DNA of 64,000 nucleotides from Saururus chinensis (Eukaryota; Streptophyta; Magnoliopsida; Piperales; Saururaceae), in the NCBI GenBank assembly GCA_035235625.1, contig CP141145.1, forward strand, positions 27,530,563 to 27,594,562, given 5' to 3'. How positions within the stretch are numbered: the first letter of the stretch is position 1; every line of letters starts with the position of its first letter. A program made the translations under genes and the position numbers. The notes under the pieces were generated by a model that made no database searches, had not been told where the DNA came from, and saw only the letters and a program-made list of their open reading frames with translations. Positions 22,763 through 34,810 of this stretch are shown piece after piece.

Positions 22763-24526
22763 CATGTTATGGGCAGAGCCCACTTTAAATTAGCAGGAAA
22801 ACATACCATTGTGTAGTCTTGTTTCAAAGGGTTCATCGATACAAGTCCAACGATACAAAAAATGCACGAATCTGAGCTCGGGGTAAAAAGTTACGCTTGT
22901 TTAAAGTTTTAATTTTTTTTAATTTTAAAAATAAAATTTTAAAAAAAATTGCATCAGCACTGCTAACACCCTTTATGTCATCAGGCAGCAGGCCTGCGCA
23001 TGCTAACACATGACAATTTTTAAACTATGGCGTGCATTTAACAGTTTTATTTTATTATAAATAGAGGGGGGGGGGCCTTTCGAATTCGCCCCAAATCTTC
23101 ATCTCTTCTTCTCCTTTGGGCTTTGCATGTTGTCAAGCTTCTAAATCTTGTTTCTAAGCCATTTCGTGTCCAATTTATTCGTTCAAAAACCGTTCCTAGC
23201 TAATTCAAGGACGCTCTATGTCATAGAGGGCTCTGTTTTTTGAGTTAGCTACTTTAAAGGGGAGAAACAAGCCGGGGTAAGGGGAGGCTATGTTTGAGAC
23301 CGGGAAGAGGAAAATATCCTACTTTAAGGGGAGGCTCTATCCGCCACTTTTGGTCTAGAAGAAGAATTCTTTTTAGCATAAGGGGAGGCTCCGTCCACTA
23401 CTTTTGAGCCCAAAAGGAGATTATGTCCTGACGCGAATGCAGGTTTTACCCGCCGCTCCTAAACCTAGAACGAGACAAATTTTTGCCTGTCGGTCGTTAC
23501 TTTGGTCAATTTTAAGAACGAAGGGTAGGTGGTTTTAAATTCTAATTTCGTGCTACGACTAGGCCATACTAGTTAATATTTCTTTTATGAATGATTATTT
23601 CGAAAGAGATAGTATTTATTAGGGGTCGGGCAAATGCTAAAATAATAGCATATTGTACACATCTAAGATAGATTTTATTGAGATATGAATTTTAAAATAA
23701 TATTATTATTTTAATTACATTTACGAATGATTATGATTAGATTTGAATGATAGTTATTTGGTATAAAGCCCAAAAAACTATCATTGAAGGGCAACTATTT
23801 GGTATAAAGCCAAAAGCTATCAGAGTCATGACTCTTAAGTACCGTCTATTATGACATATGACATGCTTATGAAGTTGGATATTGAAGGAAGATCCTCTTC
23901 ATTCTGATCGTATTGCCCCACGAGCACGGGTGTATGTCGCTCTAGTATCGGAGACATTCTGTTAATGATGATTTATCTGATTTTAAATTATTTATTAGAT
24001 TTTGCCTACAAACGATTTATCCGAGTTTACCGAATTCTATAAAGAACTATTTTATCTAACTTTTTGTATAAGAAGTGCATTGGATCTATTAGTCGATCAT
24101 ATTAGTTTGAGTCAACTTTTGAATGTAAATTGTTATGAGAATATTTTATACATATTTATTTATGCTTTATGTTTTAGCATGCTAATAGAATTTAATTTTA
24201 TCTAGTGAGTATAATTATACTCACCCTCCCCTAGATATTGTAGGTCTGAATGCACAATGGAGTTGATGTTAATGAAGATTGCCTATAGAACTTCGAAAGA
24301 TTTATGTTTTTGATTTCTTTATCACATTATTTTATTATGTATTAATTTTGGACATGCACGACTTTGGTCTTGTTAAGGCATGATAAACCTTGTTTTGTAA
24401 AGTTTTTGTAATTACCTAAATCAATGAATAATTACTCTTTTGTATATGGTTGATCTTGGTATGCTTTTAGTTACGAATTGGCGGCATTCCAACCTTTAAA
24501 GCAAATTAAAAGGTTGGGGCGCTACA
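22763..24526 (+). repeat. Family-A LTR, copy A3 (right piece)
   Basis: It continues the tip at 14534-14708. It has a GGGCAGAGCCCACTTTAA block, then TCATCGATACAAGTCCAACG and ATGCACGAATCTGAGCTCGG blocks shared with A1 and A4. These are followed by a TATA box and the transcribed part with repeated AGGGGAGGCTCTATCCGCC-type words (23270-23460). It ends GGTTGGGGCGCTACA at 24526, where Copia RT sequence starts at once. The outer flanks CCTAC and CTATC do not match as a duplication. Confidence 0.65.
23056..23064 (+). promoter_or_regulatory. TATA box of LTR A3
   Basis: TATAAATAG is followed by a G10-11 run and a CT-rich leader, at the position equivalent to the TATA boxes of A1 and A2. Confidence 0.6.
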
Positions 24527-25720
24527 CTATCAAAGTGCTAATTACTCATTACAATATTGAGATTCACCAAATGGATGTCAAAACAATATTCTTATATGGT
24601 GAATTAGAGGAAGAAGTGTATATAGATTTTTATTTCCCGGTCAAGAGAAAAAAGTGTGTGTTAATTAGATCTTTATACAATCTAAAACAAACTCTTAAAG
24701 CAATAACATAAAAAATTCAACTCTATTATTCTTTTTGATAGTTTTATTGCATCTGCATGTGATAAATATCTTTATTGAAAAAATGTTAATGATATTTATA
24801 TTATCTTATGTCTATAATGTGGTGACATTTTTTTTTATTTTTGGCAATGATAACTGTAAAATCATGGAAGCCAAAATATTTTTTAAATAAACATTTTGCT
24901 GAGACAAATCTTGGAGTTGCAAATGTTGTTTATGCATTAAGATTTACAGGACTTTTGAAGGTATAATATTGAGCCAGTCACATTATGTGGAGAAGATATT
25001 GAAGAAGCACAACTACTTCAATAATAATCATGTAAGTTCCTCATATGATTCTAGTGTTAAACTAAAGAAGAATTTGTGAGGATAATATGTCTTAACTAAA
25101 AAACTCTCAAATTATAGGAAGCTTGAATAATTTGGCTAACTGCAATAGAATAAATATTCCCTATGTTATGGAGAGGTTGAGCAGGTACACCAAAAACCCA
25201 GATAAATCTAATTTGATTGTCATTAAAAGGCTACTTAGATATATGAAAGTACTATCTCTTATGAGATATGTTACCATGAGTTTCCTCCTGCAATTGAATG
25301 TTACAGTGATGTGAACTAGATTTAAGATTCCAAGGATAATAAGGTGGCTAGTGGGTATTTATTCACATTAGGTGGTAGAACAGTCAATTGGAAGTTAGCT
25401 AAGCGGACTTTGATCACTAGGTCTACCATAGAATTCGTGATGGTATCTCTTGATTTGGCTAGAAAGTTGAATGACTTAGGAATCTCTTGTCAGATTTACC
25501 CATGTTGAATGAGCCCATTCCAGCTATTTTGATTCACTGTGATAACCAAGCTACTATGACAAAGGTATACAACAAGAATCATAATGGAAAGTTCTCCATG
25601 CATTTAGAACTCATATGTAAAATCTTGCGCAAATTGAACTTTAATGGAGTTATTACTTTGAGGTATATTAGCTTAGGTGATAACCTACCTTATCATTTAA
25701 CCAAAAGATTGTCAAGAGGA
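24527..25720 (+). pseudogene. Copia reverse transcriptase and RNase H remnant
   Basis: Fragments in order match Copia RVT_2 and RNase H: IEIHQMDVKTIFLYGELEEEV and LIRSLYNLKQT (RT, to 24710). Then ERLSRYTKNPDKSN..IKRLLRY (25140-25250), and DSKDNKVASGYLFTLGGRTV with NWKLAKRTLITRSTIEFV (RNase H, 25330-25440). Last is ILIHCDNQATM, with YHLTKRLSRG at the end (25520-25720). The catalytic YVDD region is lost, and stops and frameshifts are frequent. The first recognisable residue directly follows the family-A LTR, showing that it cut the ORF. It is a Tork/SIRE-type Copia by its RNase H tail, with low precision. Confidence 0.85.
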
Positions 25721-26317
25721 TAAGTCCAATTTGCATCGAATGAGGTAAAAGCTCATACCGAGTTGAAGTTGGAAGCAACCCAATCTTCGTGAGTGGAGAT
25801 CATACAAAATAGATTCAATGAGAAAAACAAGATAACTAGTAACTAAAAGGAGCACTTGTTTTAGTATTCTCATTCTTATGGTATAAGTACTCTAGTATAA
25901 ATAAAAAGGTTAACTATTGTTTATAATGAGATGAAGGTCGTAAAGGCAAGGTATAACAATGCAAAAATACCCTTGGAGACTCTCACCTATATGACTGTTA
26001 CTTTAGCCGAAAGTTGATGAGGGTTATATGCTAATTCTTTAGAAGATACACTCATGAAAACAAGATACTAGTGCATGGTTGTAATGTGATACCCTGATAG
26101 AACTCAATGAGGAGCATATGTTATTAGTAAGTTTTTCCTAAAAAATTGAAGTTCAGGACAAAGTTCACTTCAAACTTGGAAAGATGAAAGTATATCAACT
26201 AGGTGGAGATTTAAGCCCTAAATGCACCTTTTATCGAAAGCTTAGGTGTATTGTTGCCCTAATCTTGTGAATAAGATTTTTAACTTGCATTTCTATTTTA
26301 ATGATTCATACAGGGAA

Positions 26318-26881
26318 TGTTGGAATGTGATTCATTTAAACTGGTGGTGTGATTGATTGGCACTAATTTTTGTTACACACGATTTTAGGTAGAGAGCTTG
26401 GCAATCAATCACCAAATATGTGTGATCGATCAACAACTCTTTGGGAGTCGTTTTTCCCTTGTAGCTATTGATTGCATGTTAAGAGTGATCAATCGCCTGT
26501 CACAACATCTGTTATGGAACTGGTCAAACAGAAACATTATGCATTTCACTCGACCTTAAACACTAAATCGTGGGTTTACTGACTCTTACATGCAAAAGGG
26601 AAGTTCTAACCCTTCTTCCATATGAGAAAAACCTTTGTAAATTAAAATTGCTATCATCTTCTTCCTTCAAAAAGGGTTTTCCTCTCAAAAGAGTCAATAC
26701 TCTTTAACTTTATGCAGTTCTTGTTTGGGGCAACAAGATTCTCCTCTACAGTTTGTGTTTTAGTCTTGGGAGTGTACCAAGGATTCATTAGAAAGATCAA
26801 TTGTATTTTAGGAGTGGATTTTCTGAGAACCTTCTGAAATAGGCGGTGATTCTTGTTTCAAAGTTAAGTCTTTTGAAAACA
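26318..26881 (+). repeat. Copia 3' LTR
   Basis: It begins TGTTGGAATGTGATTC, shares blocks with 11723-12514 and ends in CA at 26881. It has no MITE. Confidence 0.8.
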
Positions 26882-27962
26882 CCTCATACTCTGAATTTTG
26901 CTTAGATTTATTTGTTATTGTAACACTATTCACCCAACTTCTAATAATTTTATATTTGCTTATCCATTCTTTCCGGTTTCGGGTATTGATAATAATTTTT
27001 CTACCAGGGGGTTATACGTCAAAATCTATCAAACGAAACCTTTTACTAGTTTTAGGATAGAGAAAAGTACTGGGCCACCCTATTGTTGTTTGAGATCACT
27101 TTTCTCGGTTTAATCAAAACCGGTGTAAAGTTTTATTAGACAAATTTTGATGTAAGGTTATAGAGCCTAAAAGGTACCTTCACTTGGAAAATTCATGTCA
27201 CGCAATCTGCCATGTTTTGGTGGAAGAGGAGTGGTCCACAGTTATCTGTACTGGTTTGTTTCTGGTCAATTTGAATGGTCTTCACTAAAGTGTCAACAAG
27301 TTTGGAACTTTGAATGGTTGTCGGCTTCACGTCTGGGAAAGAGGGTCTACGCTCTATGCCAAATAGATTATTACGCAATCTAAAAGACTATCCTCAAAGG
27401 TCATCGAAACCATTGACAGCAGTGGGAGAACCATTAGGATGCTCCAATTTGTCGTTGTGACACACACAAACAGAAGCATTATCTTTTGATGTAATCGTAT
27501 AATTGGCTGAATTTGGACCATTTTGGGATAAACTAATGACAGAATTAGTGTTTTCTGTACGTAACTTAAAAGAATTAGGGTCAATTTATGGTGCATATAT
27601 AGTTTGAATCCATAATACAATACAAATTTGAAGCAACCATATCTTAGGAATTAGAAATCAAATTGCCTTCATCTTAACCAAAGCCACTGAAGAACAACAT
27701 ATTGCACGCATATAGTCTTATTCTTTCTTCATCCTTGCACAATTGTTCTCTCACAACAATTTTTATTTAGAACACTGAAAACACAGTAAATCTGTCATAA
27801 AAGAAGACCGGAATCATATTACCATGCTCAGGAGAGGGTAGGTCACAATAGCAAAGAACAAGCTAACTCACGTAACAACAACACTATTCACGTGCAAACA
27901 GAAAGTTATAATTACTGACATTTTGATCGCAACTTTGCTGCCCTACATCATTTTAGTGCTGA
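26882..27962 (-). other. Possible decayed exons of an unrecognised secreted protein
   Basis: On the minus strand, 27378-27193 and about 27670-27390 give open but broken pieces: a hydrophobic start, NSVISLSQNGPNSANYTITS, ASVCVCHNDKLEHPNGS and RRPSFPDVKPTTIQSSKLV. Stops interrupt them. I do not recognise the family. They may belong with the exons at 27963-28310. A 35-bp word at 27828-27865 recurs nearby. Confidence 0.3.
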
Positions 27963-28310
27963 TCATCTTGCCATTATGAGAGAGGGTAGGTCACCATAGC
28001 GAATAAAGAGCGACTGATCATTGAACAACTGCAATGCTCTCGCAAAGCGAAGTTCAATGACATGTCCACTTGCAACTTCCTTATCAAATGTTTCTTTCCC
28101 AATTCCAAACCAACTGCAAGACATATATATGCAACATGAAAATGTAGAAACTCATGTTCTTTTAGCTAACAAATAAGCAACTTCAAACATTCTGAAGTAA
28201 ACTAGACAAGGCGAGACGTACCCATCTTCCTGAGAAGCTCCAGAAATGCATTCCTCCGGTGGACGTCCTTTTCCTGTGGCCGAGGGGGAATCAAAATGAG
28301 GAGGACTCAT
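27963..28310 (-). CDS. Unrecognised two-exon ORF, 79 codons
   Basis: Exon 1 (28310-28222) starts MSPPHFDSPSATGKGRPPEE, ends ASQED plus two bases, and has a GT donor. Exon 2 (28113-27963) follows a pyrimidine-rich TATATATGTCTTGCAG acceptor. It continues in frame through GWFGIGKETFDKEV, then SGHVIELRFARALQL and SLFIRYGDLPSLI, to a TGA. The clean donor and acceptor and the matching phases support real splicing. Exon 2 may also continue into a further exon, since the stop is close to the repeated word. The protein is hydrophilic with no signal peptide. I know no family for it. Confidence 0.4.
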
Positions 28311-30740
28311 CGTGGCCTGTCATGGGGGGAGAGTCGCCAGAGTTCCCTTTTATAAACAGGAAGGACATCTCCAAAATCGAAATGGTCCTGGAGTGAAAAA
28401 GAATAATGGCCATGAACTAGCAGTCTCTATCTTGGCCATCCTAGGGGCCAAGAGACATGCCTACATTCAGTCAAACTTGTCTCAGTCCACGCACGCGAGA
28501 CTAATTCTCTGAAGAAGCTCAAATAAAGTATCTATGAACTTGCCTTTCCTACGGATATGACGTCTTTACAGCAGTAATCTAGCTGTTTGCCATTTTTTTC
28601 CCATTAACCGTGACAACAACTAATTAGCAACAATTTGCGGCGCTGAAGTAAACTGTATTTTTTTTTTACTATCTTGTTCCTCGTATGCCCCTTTGATCCA
28701 GTTTTTACCGTTAGACATGGCCATTTAGACCTCAGTTATAGTCGCCACCACCTACAATCTAGCATCACCACTTAGGCCATGGCTACTCTGTTTAAGTATG
28801 GCCAGGCATGTCAGATAGCCGAGTGGGTAGGCCGGGCTTTAGCCGCTCAAGTTAGAGTCGGCAGCCAAAGACGGTTGTGCAGGCCAGACTTGGCTGCCAC
28901 AGGCCAGATACAGTAGCCTGTACAGTCGGATCTGGCCGCCTCAATTTAGATCCGACGGCCTGTGTAGCCAGATATTGCTGCCGGAGTTGAAGTCACCATC
29001 GCCAGAGTTGGAGCTATCGCCGGAAGAAAAGGGGTGGTGTTTTTGTACTCGGGGAAGTATGAACAAAATGATAGAAAAAATATGCATGGGTAATGAAGTT
29101 AAAAGTTTTTTACTTCGTTAGGAGGATACGGAAAAAATTATGGTCTGAATAGAGAACTATTCTTCACCGTTCACACATGTGCTACACTATTTTAGTGATG
29201 GAGACCCACATAGCCCTCTCAATTACTCTCTTATGTTCCATGTGGTGCCCTATATGCGAGTTGGCCAAAGGGCTCTCGTATGTACTATGTCTAGGATGCG
29301 TCACATTGCTCTATATATAGCTTCCTTCTTATATACTATGTTCATAGCCTTACGTGGTCTGGTCATGGAGTTGGTACGAAAAATATAACCCCGTAACTAG
29401 CCTACGGAGGGCTACGAACATGATATATAAGAGGGCAGGTATAGATAGATGACAAGTTACTATTTATGTACCATGTCTAAATCCCTTATATTTGGTGGTC
29501 AAGAGACTCTGGTTACAGAGCCCAATCAGTCTAAAAGCATCCTTTGATATTTATTTCATTTTCTTCTTCGATCTTTGATCTTCATTGAGGCGTGACTCAG
29601 TAAGTTGAATAGACTTTGAACTTAATTACTTCTATTGTTCACGCACCAAACTAGAAGACTGACTCAGTCGCCCTCAGTCCAGTCTTCTCCATGGAGACTA
29701 AGTATTTAGGATATGAACATGTGTGGTCAACTGCTGGACTTTTCCGGTGTCTCTTAATCAAAGTGTCATGTCCGGGATCTGATTGGATACAACAAAGCCA
29801 ACTAAATGCTGGTCATGCTTTAATATTCCTGGTTCTTCGTCAACGCAAAAGCGACGTTATCTTCCTCTTTCTTTTGGTAAGACCAACTGAAGTCCTGCTG
29901 TCATCTCAAGTCTCCAAGAGCAAAAACCTTCTACAGGTGGAACTGAAGGAAGAAGAGGCCCCAACTGCACAAAATTAAATAAAACCTCATTTAAAAGATT
30001 GTGAAAGTAAAGTCTGATTATGCCATCCTCAAACTTATGTTATAAACTTGTGTTTACTATTGTCTTGTGAAGTGTGTAAATTCATAAAATATGTGCCATG
30101 ACGTTATTAAACAATTTGCAAATAAGTATTGGAGTCAGATTGACCCGGCTGATTCACGCAATGTTCATCTTCTATTCAAGAAAATTGTGGCTGATGCAAG
30201 GCATATTCCATCATGTTCTAAGGATTAATTCAAGATAAAGCGGTTTCTAGCTGAAATTGGATTTGGTCTGGACCGATTTCGAGTTGAATATCTTAGCGAT
30301 AGTAGAACCATTTATGAACCAAAGCCTAGTCTATGCATCTTACAGAGTCTAAGTAGCCGGTGGCATCTTGGTGTGTGAGTGAAATGCATCACTTTTTCCT
30401 ACTAAAACATTGCAATGTGAAAGGCATGAGTTGACACCCCTGCGTCGTGTTTCGTAGCACCCCTACGAAAAAATTTGAAACATAGGCAAAAGCTTCAATT
30501 TTGGAATTGCGGACCGGTCCAAGTCTAGGCCAGTTTCAATCTGATCGCCCTCAGTCGCGGAAAAATTATTCGTGGAACCGTTCTACCGGCCACGTGGTAG
30601 ATATATCTGTTTTAATAAAAAAATTGACATCTCGTCTCATCATAAACTTTAAAAATTATCTATCAAGTTTACATAAATCAAATATTTAAATAAATTTACC
30701 CTCTTACTTTTTTTTTCTTTTCTTCTCCGGTCCCTTACCA
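28311..30740. other. No supported gene
   Basis: This is mixed AT- and GC-moderate sequence with short ORFs, for example 29691-29978 (+), 95 codons with no recognised motif. A GC-richer patch at 28780-29030 repeats GCC..CAGGCCAGA-type words. No boundaries of a transposon were found. Confidence 0.4.
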
Positions 30741-31860
30741 ATGTCTCCTCTACTCCAGAGTTATTTTTTTTTTCTGTTTTTCTCTTATGTTTCTTTTATT
30801 TATCAGTCTTTTTCTTTATTTTTTCACTTATTTCTCTTCTATTACTCAGTATTTTTGCTTTGTACTCCTTTATTATTTTATCACACATTGTCTTCAAATC
30901 TTTTGTGTTCCGGTCTAGGCACTCCTTTATCATCTCCGTCACCGGTATTACCTCCGCCTCATTCTCCTCCATCTATAGTAGTTCCAACGCTTCCTCTACC
31001 GCGCCCTCCCTCCTCTACCACAAGTCACTCACCTCCATCTCTCGGCAAACACCTCTTCCCCGACAACGACTCTACTATCACCATCGCCACTTAGGACTTT
31101 GTCGACAACAACCTTACTACCCCTGCCACAGCCAGCTTCTAACCCCTCCCCATCAGCCTCAACTTCAACAAGATTTGTAACTTCGCTACCCTTGAGATCT
31201 TCATTTATAGCTCGTTATCCTGCATAATAACAATAGTAAATATTTACTCTCTTTGTTATATTTAAAAAGAGTAAATTACTCTTTTTGTATCTAACAAAGT
31301 GAGTAAATATTTATAATTTTTACTGATGAAAATTTGTAAAGACTTGCAAATAAAATAGATATTAGGAGCTTTTTGGCCTGCAGAAAGGAGGATCAAATTT
31401 AAGGAACTTCAATTTTTGAATCAAACAAATCTCTGTGATTTTAGAGAAGAAAATGATGATTCTATCAGTATAAGGGGGTCTGGTTAAGGTAGCTGATTAG
31501 GAAGAGGAAGAGGGGACAGTGAACATGGACAACAAGAGTTCGGTCATGGATTTGAGAACTCCCAGCCGAACCCACTAGAAGTGAGTCTGGCATCTGGGGG
31601 CCCTCAGAGGAGAATGAGGGGATTGGGTCAGCGCACGAATGTCAAAACGGGTGGGGAAGGGCTTCGAAGCTTGTGGGCACTCTAGGAGCAGAGGAGAGGA
31701 TTAACAAGGTCAACAAAAAATGAAGCAAGTTTGGAAGCCGCAAAATAAAAGTGAACAGGAGTAGAAAAAAGCAGACTCAAGAATAGGGTAAGTGATAAAA
31801 GCAGAGGAGGAAGAGGGAAGAGCGTCATAAAGAGTGCATTTTTGTCTAAATATAAAGTTT
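30740..31860. other. Pyrimidine-rich tract and foldback, no gene
   Basis: 30700-31160 is C/T-rich low-complexity sequence that translates to Pro/Ser-rich ORFs on the plus strand, which I regard as artefacts of composition. A foldback lies at 31239-31312. 31380-31850 is purine-rich. Confidence 0.45.
31239..31312. repeat. Compact foldback, arms about 34 bp
   Basis: The left arm TTTACTCTCTTTGTTATA.TTAAAAAGAGTAA pairs with TTACTCTTTTTGTATCTAACAAAGTGAGTAAA. The core 31247-31303 is flanked by TA, like a minimal Stowaway element, but the complementarity runs past the TA. Confidence 0.6.
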
Positions 31861-33835
31861 AGAGTTAATATCAAATTAGTAATTATTTTTGTAATTAGCG
31901 CCTAAAGCCCTTTTTTAATAAGTGACACATTTAGTCAATTTATATGTGTTTAAAACTAAATAAATTGAGGCATAAATTTTAGTTTATGTATTTAAAGATA
32001 AATAGATATATGCACGCCCAAGTAGTAGAGCGGTTTCACCAGGCACTTATGTAAGTAAATTTTACCATAAAATGTATGTATATCTATTATTTGGATTATA
32101 ATTTAATTGAGAAGTGTCGGACATTTCTCACCCATAAGATATATATTATCTTATTTATTAAGATTTAGTTGAGATGTGCTCGGGTTCGTACATCCAGTGG
32201 CTAGGGGGCAGCCATTAAGTAAAAGGGGGTGAAAAATTTTGTAAAAAGTTTTAAATTACTCAATAAATAATTGAGATGGCCATAAACAAAGATTAGAAGA
32301 GGAGAGATAGTTACCTAAAGGGGAAAAAACAAGGAAACTAAGGTTAAAGGGGAGAATCTTTTTGCTCGACCAATAAGGAAATAAATAAAGAGGTGAGAAA
32401 GTCTCATGTGAGTCGCCTGCGGGAGAGAAGGCATTACCAACTCATACGTTAAATCAGCCACCGGATGAGTCCAAAGACTTCTTAATTTATAGTCTTTGAT
32501 ATATTAGGCCCACATTTTTTATGATTAACTATGATTGATCCTGTGGGTTATCAGCGGCTAACAGCCTGTGGTTTTACCATTTTTTATGCTAGCACGTGAA
32601 TGAATCTCATGTTATTATTAGGTAGGACTATCTTCCTTATCCAATTAAAAAACCTATAGTATAAAAATATTAAATAAAAATGTATATTTTTTATTTTTAA
32701 AATTTTTTTTGTAAGGATGTGGACCTAACTGTATGGGAAGAAAAAGAAAGGGAGGGAAAGAAAGTTGAAGTTGGGGGCCATGTAATAAGCCCACAAATGA
32801 AGACCAAGCCCAACAGGGAGGTTCAAATATTTCCAAGTGGAAGAGGCGGGCCCATTTAGGCGAAAGTGGGTCAAGGTAGAATATTCTTGTTGACGGCCAG
32901 GCAGGAATGGAGGAACCGTATCTCTTACGAGGAATCAGAAACCTAGAAATCATTCTATGTAATACAAAATAAACAATTAGATAAGATAAAAATCATTTGA
33001 AATCTTTAATAAATGTATTTACTAAAGATACATTTATTTGGTACATATTCCTTTATACTCTAGAGCTGGTTGTAAAGGAGAATCAACCCTTTTATGAAAA
33101 GTGAAAATTCAGATTGTAACTTCATTTAAATGTTTGTTCCTAACATCCAGTTTGTGATAACGGCAGTTTTCAACCTAACCACTCGTGGTCATAATTCTTT
33201 AGACAAATGCTTTAGCAATTGCAGACTAGAACTCCCAGTACTCTCCATAATTTTTAATTAAAATAGTTTCTGAAATATTTAAAATAATTTCATTTATTTG
33301 GATAATAAAAGCAGCAAATCGAATTAGATAGTAATATGAATTAATGACAATTAGTTCTATACTAAATTCAAACTACATAAGTTATCACCATTAATCAAAA
33401 TAAAATTATTTAATAAATGTCATTATGTTTTGTAAACATTAAGTTAAAGTGATAAAATAGTGAGCTTCATAAACAAATATTCAGTGTCAACACATGCATT
33501 ACGCGTGCACTTTGACTAGTTAAAAATAAATAGAGATAGAATACTGGTCGATTTTCATGACCATTGGCTATGGGCACGTTAGAAAGAACTTCATTGGATA
33601 TGGAACGTCATTGAAGGGGATTCCTGTCCACTGTTATTAACTATCTAAGAGTACCCATCTTCTATCATTTAGACTATAAGAAATTAAATAGTATAAAGTG
33701 AATAATTTTATTTGACCGTTCTCTCTCTTATATTAATAACTTTATTTAAATTTATTATTATTTTTATTAAATAGTGGGACCCACATAATTAATATCGTAT
33801 TAAAATTTTATTGTGTAAGATACATATGAGATGGG
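31860..33835. other. AT-rich DNA, no gene or element resolved
   Basis: Both strands lack a long or recognisable ORF. The minus ORF at 32654-32953 has no known motif. No clear repeat boundaries were found. Confidence 0.4.
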
Positions 33836-34019
33836 CCCACCTGCCAAAGGCCGCCATCGCCTCCTCTCAGACATCACCTACTCCCCCTCCTCCCGCTCCG
33901 ATGGCTGTCACCTCACTATGGGTTGCCACTTTGGCGCTAAAAAAATATTAGGTATCGATAAGGCATCAACGTGACATGCCTATCACCAATCAAGATTTAA
34001 GATATTACTATATTTTTTA

Positions 34020-34516
34020 TAAAGTAAGCTATTTCATCAAGGTCTTCGACCCCCACACCTACGCCACCCTCCACCAGCTCTGCGCCCACGCTCGTCCCGG
34101 CCGCGTTGCTCACTTCCCTAGCCTCAACAAGCTCCATCTCTTCTCTATCGCCACTGACGCGCTCCTCCTCTACTAGGACATCACCTTTGCTACCACTCCC
34201 CTTGCCTTGCCTCACCCTCCATCATTATGGACACTTCTCCATCCCCAATCCTCTGCCTTAAGCATGAAAGGCCAGTGGAATGCATCGTTTTCCTTCCCTC
34301 TAGGGGTTCCTCACCTCTGCTAGGGGAAATTCGGTGAAAATCCAAGACATAATATCGGGGGGAAGCTCCTCTACACCATGGAAAGTCAAAACAAGACCGT
34401 CACCTCCCTAGCCCGACCGACCAGCAGCGCCTCCTCAGCGTCTCCTTGGATGGGTACATGAAGGTACTCGACTACTCTACCTTCAAGATCAACATTTCGA
34501 TGAGATTCTCTGCCTA
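34020..34516 (+). pseudogene. UTP15/SLOW WALKER1-like processed pseudogene
   Basis: UTP15 is a WD40 protein of the U3 snoRNP processome that makes 18S rRNA. Fragments in three frames match plant UTP15-type WD repeats: SYFIKVFDPHTYATLHQL, LNKLHLFSIATDALLLY then DIT, PVECIVFLPS, KLLYTMESQNKTVTSLA and RLLSVSLDGYMKVLDYSTFK. A stop (TAG at about 34174) and at least two frameshifts kill it. No introns are visible and the piece is GC-rich at third positions, unlike its AT-rich surroundings, so a reverse-transcribed copy of an mRNA is the simplest origin. The GC-rich stretch at 33840-33930 may be more of it. The identification is from memory of the family. Confidence 0.6.
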
Positions 34517-34517
34517 G

Positions 34518-34810
34518 CAACACATACACACACACACACACTTAATTTTACCCAATAAGTATATGAGCCGGACTCTTCCTATCCAATCTAACATTAGCAA
34601 CCCAATATCATCATATCAACTCAAATACAATGCACATCTATGTTTTAAATATTATCCCTAAATTACCCTTAAAATTTTTAGACAATCCACCTACCAACAT
34701 GTGTTCACTCTCAATTTTACCCGATAAGTACATGAACCAAACTCTTCCTATCCAATCCAACATTGGCAATCCAATCCCATCAGATCAACTCAAATATAAT
34801 GCATATCCAT
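34518..34810. repeat. (CA)n and a direct duplication of about 97 bp
   Basis: 34520-34540 is a CA microsatellite. 34541-34636 and 34710-34805 are direct copies at about 90% identity (TCAATTTTACCC.ATAAGTA start, ..AATGCACATC end). Confidence 0.8.

Larger units (their letters stand above)
11723..26881 (+). mobile_element. Copia retrotransposon with large nested insertions
   Basis: Two related LTRs bound it: 11723-12514 (792 bp, including a 188-bp MITE and its 8-bp duplication) and 26318-26881 (564 bp). Between them lie Copia RT and RNase H remnants (24527-25720, +). Gag, protease and integrase are missing and replaced by Gypsy LTR material (about 13.1-24.5 kb). The LTRs start TGTTGGAATGTG (3' copy) or AGTTGGAATATA (5' copy) and end in CA. 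The two LTRs have diverged clearly, so the insertion is old. The flanks (TTCGG left, CCTCA right) do not match, so no duplication is claimed. Confidence 0.75.

Noticed and set aside
23065..23076. G-run after the TATA box of LTR A3
   Set aside because: A single homopolymer run, likely slippage; no four-run quadruplex.
28811..28850. AGATAGCCGAGTGGGTAGGC resembles a tRNA-Ser A arm
   Set aside because: No B box at the right distance and no cloverleaf.
30741..31180. Pro/Ser-rich and hydrophobic plus-strand ORFs
   Set aside because: Pyrimidine-rich low-complexity DNA gives such ORFs by chance; no splice or domain evidence.
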